Shown here: in pieces, positions 5,996 through 9,770 of the stretch
How positions within the stretch are numbered: position 1 is the first letter of the stretch
Layout of the letters: each line of letters opens with the position of its first letter
NCBI GenBank assembly: GCA_013044425.1
Contig: JABEUK010000121.1
Span: forward strand, 1-9,770
Reading direction: 5' to 3'
Origin: Thermoplasmata archaeon
GTDB lineage: Archaea > Thermoplasmatota > Thermoplasmata > Lutacidiplasmatales > UBA184
Length of the DNA stretch: 9,770 nucleotides
Program-made: the position numbers and the translations under genes
The notes under the pieces: model-generated
What the model saw: the letters and a program-made list of their open reading frames with translations, nothing else
Databases searched by the model: none
What the model was told of the DNA's origin: nothing

Positions 5996-7296
5996 GCCCC
6001 ACCGCGTTCTCCGCGATCGAGCGTGCGTTCGGTCCGGAGGCGATCGGCGCGCCGGTCACCGTGCGAGGTTGGGTGCTCCGCTCTCGATCCTCCGGCGGGA
6101 TCCTGTTCATCACGCTCCGGGACCGGACCGGCATCGTGCAGGTCACCGGTCGCAAGGATGCGCTCGGGGAGGTGCCGTTCACCGCGGCCGAGCACGTCCA
6201 GAACGAGGGAGCCATCGCCGTCGAAGGCACCGTCGCGGAGGACCGACGAGCCCCCGGAGGGCGGGAGATCCGCGCATCGCGGATCGTCGTCATCGACGCC
6301 GGAGCGCCGTACCCGATCTTCCAGGAGCAGACCGAGGAGTTTCGGCTCGACAAGCGCCACCTGGTCATCCGCTCGCAGGACCACGTCGCCACGTTCCGCG
6401 TGAAGGCCGAGCTCTTGAGAACCCTCCGCGAGTTCATGGACCGCGAATCGGTGCTCGAAGTGACGCCGCCGATCTTGAGCGGCAACGCGGCGGAAGGAGG
6501 CGCCGAGGCGTTCGAGATCGATTATTTCGGACGACCCGGATACCTCTCCCAGACCGCCCAGCTCTACCTCGAGGCGCTCCTCGTGCCCCACGAGCGTGTC
6601 TACGCCCTGACTCCGTCGTTCCGGGCCGAGAAGATGCGCACGCCACGGCACTTGACCGAGTACCTCCACCTCGAGGGCGAGTTCGCCTGGACGGATCTTG
6701 ACGGATTGCTCTCGTTCATCGAACGGATGATCGAGTACGTCTGCCGCGCGATCGCCGAGCGACGGCCGACCGAGCTTCGGCAGCTCGGACGGGCGCCGGA
6801 GGACCTGGCCGCCGTCCGCGCGCCGTTCGAGCGGGTCCCGTACGCCGCTGCGATCGAGGAGCTGCAGAAGAAGGGGTTCGCGATCGAATGGGGGGCGGAC
6901 TTCGGCACGGCCGAGGAGCGCGCGCTCACGATCGAGAGGACCGCGCCGATCTTCCTGACCCGGTTCCCGCGCGAGCTCAAGGCGTTCTACATGCTGCGCA
7001 CTCCCGGCGACCCGCGCACGGTGGAGGCCGCGGACCTGCTCGCCCCCGAGGGGTACGGGGAGATCGTCGGCGCCTCCTGCCGCGAGACAAACGTCCCGGA
7101 TCTGCTCGAGCGCCTCGCCCAGCTCGGCATCGATCCGGCCGCGTACGAGTGGTATCTCGACCTGCGACGCCATGGAAACATCGACCACGCGGGCTTCGGC
7201 CTCGGCGTCGAGCGCGTGCTGCGCTGGATGCTGCGTCGGGAGCACATCCGCGACACGACGCCGTTTCCGCGGACACCGAGCCGGCACACTCCGTAG
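5992..7296 (+). CDS. asnS: Asparaginyl-tRNA synthetase, archaeal type
   Basis: This class IIb synthetase charges tRNA-Asn with asparagine using ATP. The 434-residue product has an N-terminal OB-fold anticodon-binding domain (about 15-105, including GWVLRSRSSGGILFI) and a class II core. Motif 1 lies at about 143-161, motif 2 at 210-231 and motif 3 as GFGLGVERVLRWML (401-414). I call AsnRS rather than archaeal AspRS because YLSQTAQLYLEA, PSFRAEKMRTPRHLTEY, LAPEGYGEI and YEWYLDLRRHG match archaeal AsnRS (Pyrococcus, from memory) almost word for word, and the length is the same. The OB domain rules out the AsnRS-like asparagine synthetase, which lacks it. One oddity is C363 in GASCRE, where family members I recall have Gln. 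The start is the ATG within ATGA, overlapping the TFS stop. The frame also opens earlier inside TFS, but those residues do not resemble the family. Confidence 0.94.
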   Translation: MSPTAFSAIERAFGPEAIGAPVTVRGWVLRSRSSGGILFITLRDRTGIVQVTGRKDALGEVPFTAAEHVQNEGAIAVEGTVAEDRRAPGGREIRASRIVVIDAGAPYPIFQEQTEEFRLDKRHLVIRSQDHVATFRVKAELLRTLREFMDRESVLEVTPPILSGNAAEGGAEAFEIDYFGRPGYLSQTAQLYLEALLVPHERVYALTPSFRAEKMRTPRHLTEYLHLEGEFAWTDLDGLLSFIERMIEYVCRAIAERRPTELRQLGRAPEDLAAVRAPFERVPYAAAIEELQKKGFAIEWGADFGTAEERALTIERTAPIFLTRFPRELKAFYMLRTPGDPRTVEAADLLAPEGYGEIVGASCRETNVPDLLERLAQLGIDPAAYEWYLDLRRHGNIDHAGFGLGVERVLRWMLRREHIRDTTPFPRTPSRHTP

Positions 7297-7371
7297 CGGG
7301 CCGGACCGCCCGGAGACGGCAAAGGTTCAAGAACGGTCGCAGTAGTGCGTGCGACGTAGCGGCCTTCTCTC

Positions 7372-7377
7372 GGGGGG
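7372..7377 (+). promoter_or_regulatory. Candidate ribosome-binding site for the GTG-initiated GNAT gene
   Basis: A run of six G sits six bases before the GTG at 7384 and could pair with the pyrimidine-rich 3' end of 16S rRNA. A faint TATA-like GGTTCAAGAA (7324-7333) about 55 bases upstream would give a leader of about 25-30 bases. This gene may therefore use a leadered message, unlike several others in the window. The run could also be chance in GC-rich DNA. Confidence 0.35.
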
Positions 7378-7383
7378 CACAGC

Positions 7384-7914
7384 GTGGCACTTCAACGACA
7401 ATCCGATCGTGATGAATCGAGCGCCAAGCCTGCCCCGCCGGCGCCCGGGGAGCTCCTCGTCGAGCGGATCACGCACCGGGACGTCCCCGAGGTCGCCGCG
7501 CTCTTGAAGCGCGTCTGGGACGCGCAGCGCCCGGAGCTCCCTCCCGAGCTCGTGAAGGAGTGGGAGCCGACCCCGCTCGAGTTCACGAGCCGGATGGAAG
7601 GAGTGACGTTCTTCGCCGCCCGGCGCGACGGACGGCTCATCGGGCTCATCGGCTGCGAACTGGACGGTCGCGCCGCGCACTTCCACACGCTCGTCGTCGA
7701 TCCGGCCGCCCGCCGGCAAGGAGTGGGGAGCGCCCTCACGCGGGCCGGCATCGAGTGGGCCCGGCGCAATGGGTGCGCGTCGATATGGTTCGACCACCTC
7801 GCGCAGTTCACCGCGCTCCCCCCTTTGCTCAAACGCCTCGGATTCACCGAGGCCGGCGTTCTCCACCGTCACCTCTTCAACGAGGACGTACGGTACTTCG
7901 AACAGATCCTCTGA
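7384..7914 (+). CDS. GNAT-family N-acetyltransferase
   Basis: The 176-residue product belongs to the GNAT superfamily, transferring an acetyl group from acetyl-CoA to an amine of a protein or small molecule. After a polar N-terminal stretch of about 22 residues, the fold begins at LLVERITHRDVPEVAALL (24-41). The acetyl-CoA pyrophosphate loop is clear as VVDPAARRQGVGSALT (104-119), after strand beta-4 (AAHFHTLVV). A helix and KRLGFTEAGVLHRHLF (150-165) complete the fold. The substrate cannot be read off; it does not obviously match RimI or the Alba acetylase Pat. The start is a GTG with a G-run before it; there is no in-frame ATG before residue 71, and a start there would truncate the fold. 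The gene stands alone between asnS (87-base gap) and a convergent tRNA gene, so context gives no strong clue. Its closeness to alba invites, but does not support, a link to chromatin acetylation. Confidence 0.88.
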   Translation: MALQRQSDRDESSAKPAPPAPGELLVERITHRDVPEVAALLKRVWDAQRPELPPELVKEWEPTPLEFTSRMEGVTFFAARRDGRLIGLIGCELDGRAAHFHTLVVDPAARRQGVGSALTRAGIEWARRNGCASIWFDHLAQFTALPPLLKRLGFTEAGVLHRHLFNEDVRYFEQIL

Positions 7915-7972
7915 GCCCGCTCTCGCAGGATCCCGCCGCTCCGCGTCGGAACGATCGATGTGCCCCGAGTTC

Positions 7973-7985
7973 GGACCCGGGGTCC
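7973..7985 (-). repeat. 13-base perfect inverted repeat abutting the tRNA-Leu 3' end
   Basis: GGACCC and GGGTCC flank a single central G and begin at the base directly after the tRNA discriminator. In the precursor RNA this could fold as a short hairpin with a three-base loop. It could help 3' processing or termination, but no T-tract follows on the minus strand and chance is possible. Confidence 0.3.
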
Positions 7986-8070
7986 TGCAGGGGGTGAGAT
8001 TTGAACTCACGGACTCCTACGAGACTAGGACCTCAACCTAGCGCCTTTGACCAAGCTGGGCCACCCCTGC
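7986..8070 (-). tRNA. tRNA-Leu, anticodon GAG
   Basis: Read on the minus strand, an 85-base type II tRNA is complete. The acceptor arms GCAGGGG and CCCCTGC pair over seven bases, with discriminator A at 7986. The D-arm has the usual GG pair in its loop. The anticodon stem CTAGG/CCTAG carries the loop TTGAGGT, giving anticodon GAG (template 8032-8034). A long variable arm CTC-GTAG-GAG identifies a Leu/Ser-class tRNA, and the T-arm is GTGAG-TTCAAAT-CTCAC. There is no intron and CCA is not encoded, so it is added after transcription. It reads CUC and CUU; CUC is visibly the favoured leucine codon in the neighbouring genes. A TATA-like GTTATC on the minus strand (8102-8107) is about 35 bases upstream. 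Confidence 0.97.
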
Positions 8071-8077
8071 AGAGGGC

Positions 8078-8091
8078 CGGTCGCGCGACCG
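8078..8091. repeat. 14-base perfect palindrome between tRNA-Leu and alba
   Basis: CGGTCGCGCGACCG is fully self-complementary. It lies 8-21 bases upstream of the mature tRNA-Leu 5' end on the minus strand, between the likely TATA position and the tRNA. It could be an operator for a dimeric regulator or lie at the start of the tRNA precursor. Chance is plausible in DNA this rich in G and C. Confidence 0.35.
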
Positions 8092-8136
8092 ATGCGCCGA
8101 GGATAACGCTTTCGAAGGCGCGGGCCTGAACGGAAA

Positions 8137-8158
8137 CGCGCCGCCCCCGTACGGCGCG
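8137..8158. repeat. Stem-loop sequence upstream of alba
   Basis: CGCGCCG (8137-8143) and CGGCGCG (8152-8158) are perfect inverted copies separated by eight bases. If alba is leaderless from 8222 this element is not in its mRNA. It could then act only as DNA, for example as a protein-binding site, or have no role. Confidence 0.3.
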
Positions 8159-8184
8159 CGACGATCATGGGTCCCACCCGCGAA

Positions 8185-8200
8185 GAGAAACGTCTATAAT
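8185..8200 (+). promoter_or_regulatory. BRE/TATA-like promoter of alba
   Basis: A purine-rich GAGAAACG is followed by TCTATAAT (8193-8200), the clearest TATA-like box in the window. It is centred about 25 bases before the ATG at 8222, so the message is probably leaderless. It also argues against the in-frame GTG at 8210, which is too close to the box to be transcribed. Confidence 0.65.
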
Positions 8201-8221
8201 CGAAAGGCCGTGGGGCCGACC

Positions 8222-8584
8222 ATGACTCCTCGCGGGGGCGACGACCGCCCCGAGATCGCCTATCGGGAGACGCCCACGGGTCACCCGATCGTGTTCATCG
8301 GCCAGAAGCCGACGATGACGTACGTCTTCCAGCTGGTCGCGCAACTTCACTCCGGTGCCGGAGCGGTGATCGTGAAGGCGCGCGGGAACGCGATCGGAAA
8401 GGCCGTCGACGTGGTGGAGGTCGTCCGGCGCCGCCTCCTGCAGGGCCAGGTGACGATCGGCCCGATCTCCATCGATACCGAACGCCTGACCAACCGTGAC
8501 GGTCGGGACGCGAACGTCTCCTCGATCACGATCTCGGTGGCGCGGACGGCATCGGAGCCGGCGCCACCGGCACCCCCGAAGTAG
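8222..8584 (+). CDS. alba: Alba-family DNA/RNA-binding chromatin protein
   Basis: Alba is a small dimeric protein that coats and bridges archaeal DNA and also binds RNA. The 120-residue product has the family signature HPIVFIGQKPTMTYVFQLV (21-39), then VIVKARGNAIGKAVDVVEVV (49-68), the VTIGPISID strand (77-85) and the DGRDANVSSITISV close (93-106). It corresponds to Sulfolobus Alba with an extended N-terminus of about 12 residues and a Pro/Ala-rich tail (SEPAPPAPPK). In Sulfolobus the DNA-contacting pair is K16-K17, with K16 reversibly acetylated; here the pair is Q28-K29, so the acetylatable lysine is replaced while K29 remains. ATG 8222 is preferred to GTG 8210 because of the promoter spacing. 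The last 59 bases overlap the 3' end of the convergent membrane-protein gene. The divergent neighbour is tRNA-Leu. Confidence 0.95.
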   Translation: MTPRGGDDRPEIAYRETPTGHPIVFIGQKPTMTYVFQLVAQLHSGAGAVIVKARGNAIGKAVDVVEVVRRRLLQGQVTIGPISIDTERLTNRDGRDANVSSITISVARTASEPAPPAPPK

Positions 8585-9770
8585 GGCGCGCGGCGCGGAC
8601 CACCCAGGTTCCCGCCCAGCGGTCGCCGAGCCGTTGTCGCTCGGAGCTCAGCACCATCATCAGAATCGCGAACGCGCCAAAGAGGACCGTCGCGGTGAGA
8701 GCGATGCCGAGGAAGTACAGGAACGCGACGAGATTGGTGAGCGTCCCGAAGACGACCGCGTTCGCCGCGCCCACGCCGCCGTGGGCGAGGATCGCGACCG
8801 CTGCGGAGAGCCCGAGGCCGATCGCGCTGTAGGTGGCGAGGCGCGGGGCGGTGCGCACGAACGCGGCGAGCCAGCCCGGCCGACGGAAGTTCCGATCCCG
8901 CACCTCGAGCCCGAGCAGCCGCTTCCCGAGGGTCGTTCCGAACGCCGTTTCCGAGATCGCGTCGTAGAGGAACGCGACGGCGATGTAGCCATACGCCGCC
9001 GTGACGAACGAGACCGCCGAGAGCACGTCGACGAGCGAGCCGCCGATGCTCGCCGCGAGGAACCACCACACGGCCACCGCCGGGGCGGTGACGATGGCCA
9101 GATCGATGGCGTAGGCCGCGGCGCGCGCACGGATCGACGCGAGGCGAGCGGCCCACAGCGCTCGCCCGACCCCGACGAGCATCCGGGCCGCCAGCCATGC
9201 GCGCATGGCTTCGGGCGGATCGGCCGTAGCCGTTGCGGCCCGCGCATCCAGGTTCGCCTGGTCGGCGACCACCCATCCCGGCACCCCGAGCCCACTCCAC
9301 GGGCGGGCCGGATCGGGGGCATCGGGAAGTTCGAGGGCCCGATGGGCCTGCGCAGCGGCGTCGTGGGCGGCGACGCTCGCGGTCCGGATCGAATCGGACG
9401 GCCGACCGTCGTACTGTTCCTGCAGCGATCGGGCCAAACGATGGGTGGGAGAGGCCGGTGGGGTCGGGCCCGCGTCATCGGGGACGGGAGTCCCGACTCG
9501 TTCGAGGAGGTGATGGGCGGCGTAGGCGGCGGCGAGCGCGAGCAGGCCGGATAGGTACAGGAGATCGAGAATGTTGGCGCCTCCGATGACGTACAGGTTC
9601 ATCGGTCCCGGCCCGTACAGAGGAGGTTGTCGGAGCACGTCGGCCCCGACCAGCACGCCGAACGTCGTGGCGGAGTAGGCCAGGGGCAGCGCGAGCGCTT
9701 CCCGCCCTGCGAACAGCGGCCGGGCGATCAGGACCGCGACGAACCCCGCGAGCACGGGGGTGATCACGTA
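8526..9770 (-). CDS. Polytopic membrane protein, DUF1614-like region fused to an RDD domain (5' end beyond window)
   Basis: The frame is open to the right edge, so the N-terminus is missing; a GTG at 9767 is probably internal. Counting from it, residues 1-82 are hydrophobic with FGVLVGADVLRQP (36-48) and YVIGGANILDLLYLSGLLA (59-77). This recalls the end of DUF1614 membrane proteins, whose function is unknown. A polar linker rich in Ala, Asp and Pro (about 90-205) follows. The second half is an RDD-family domain: RARAAAYAID (213-222) with its Arg/Asp pair, membrane helices at about 222-240 and 246-268, TTLGKRLLGLEVRDR (278-292), further helices at about 310-330 and 340-372, and the closing QRLGDRWAGTWVV (378-390). 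RDD proteins are poorly characterised; some have been proposed as ion transporters. The Pro/Ala tail overlaps the end of alba on the other strand. The arrangement looks unusual; I cannot check how widespread it is. Confidence 0.82.
   Translation of the reverse strand, partial: YVITPVLAGFVAVLIARPLFAGREALALPLAYSATTFGVLVGADVLRQPPLYGPGPMNLYVIGGANILDLLYLSGLLALAAAYAAHHLLERVGTPVPDDAGPTPPASPTHRLARSLQEQYDGRPSDSIRTASVAAHDAAAQAHRALELPDAPDPARPWSGLGVPGWVVADQANLDARAATATADPPEAMRAWLAARMLVGVGRALWAARLASIRARAAAYAIDLAIVTAPAVAVWWFLAASIGGSLVDVLSAVSFVTAAYGYIAVAFLYDAISETAFGTTLGKRLLGLEVRDRNFRRPGWLAAFVRTAPRLATYSAIGLGLSAAVAILAHGGVGAANAVVFGTLTNLVAFLYFLGIALTATVLFGAFAILMMVLSSERQRLGDRWAGTWVVRAARPTSGVPVAPAPMPSAPPRS

Noticed and set aside
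5899..7287. A 462-codon minus-strand open frame opposite asnS
   Set aside because: It mirrors the AsnRS coding frame, has no recognisable domain, and its composition is that of an antisense shadow.
5992..7296. Assignment as archaeal aspartyl-tRNA synthetase
   Set aside because: Motif 2 (FRAEKMRTPRHLTEY) and the EWYLDLRRHG block are those of AsnRS; AspRS has different residues at these places.
7297..7312. A five-base-pair hairpin (CGGGC...GCCCG) just after the asnS stop as a terminator
   Set aside because: It is short, no T-tract follows, and archaeal termination relies mainly on T-rich sequence. Such short stems are frequent in GC-rich DNA.
8496..9554. A 352-codon plus-strand open frame opposite the RDD membrane protein
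   Set aside because: It is extremely Arg/Glu/Asp-rich with no hydrophobic core, while the minus strand shows clear membrane helices and RDD motifs.
1..9770. CRISPR array, insertion sequence, phage or defence island
   Set aside because: No regularly spaced repeats, transposase, integrase, nuclease or toxin motifs were found on either strand; composition and coding style look uniform throughout.

Overview
The window is GC-rich (about two thirds G+C by eye) and archaeal. The evidence is an Rpo11-type RNA polymerase subunit, a TFS transcript-cleavage factor, an archaeal-type asparaginyl-tRNA synthetase, an Alba chromatin protein, a tRNA gene without an encoded CCA end, and TATA-like boxes centred about 25-30 bases before several start codons, as expected for leaderless archaeal transcripts. 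The gene mix and base composition would suit a high-GC Thermoplasmatota lineage, but that placement is inference. No mobile element, CRISPR array, phage gene or defence cassette is visible, and the region reads as chromosomal housekeeping sequence with a few poorly characterised genes.

Layout. Bases 1-844 hold the 3' part of a membrane-anchored family 2 glycosyltransferase of the CrtQ/HpnB kind. It is followed on the same strand by a complete aldehyde dehydrogenase (920-2404). Next is an unrecognised protein with a zinc ribbon, one membrane segment and a probable outside domain (2481-3098). Convergent to it is a minus-strand pair, rpoL then kptA (4067 down to 3110). Across a 161-base divergent promoter region lies purD (4229-5632). 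After it comes a two-gene unit with overlapping stop and start codons: TFS (5687-5995) and asnS (5992-7296). A GNAT acetyltransferase (7384-7914) follows. A minus-strand tRNA-Leu(GAG) gene (7986-8070) is divergent from alba (8222-8584). The 3' end of alba overlaps the 3' end of a minus-strand polytopic membrane protein, a DUF1614-like/RDD fusion that runs off the right edge.

How the genes work together. Most of the centre serves information processing: transcription (Rpo11, TFS), translation (AsnRS, tRNA-Leu), RNA end or phosphate repair (KptA) and DNA/RNA packaging (Alba). PurD adds de novo purine synthesis. The left edge may be a lipid or carotenoid modification locus, because CrtQ-type glycosyltransferases and an aldehyde dehydrogenase act in succession in staphylococcal carotenoid synthesis. 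That idea depends on genes outside the window.

I did not find a clear new multi-gene system. The items most worth a second look are the glycosyltransferase/aldehyde dehydrogenase pair, the zinc-ribbon archaeal KptA with a changed NAD-site motif in the rpoL operon, the orphan zinc-ribbon membrane protein, the DUF1614-RDD fusion, and the symmetrical sequences around the tRNA/alba divergent region.
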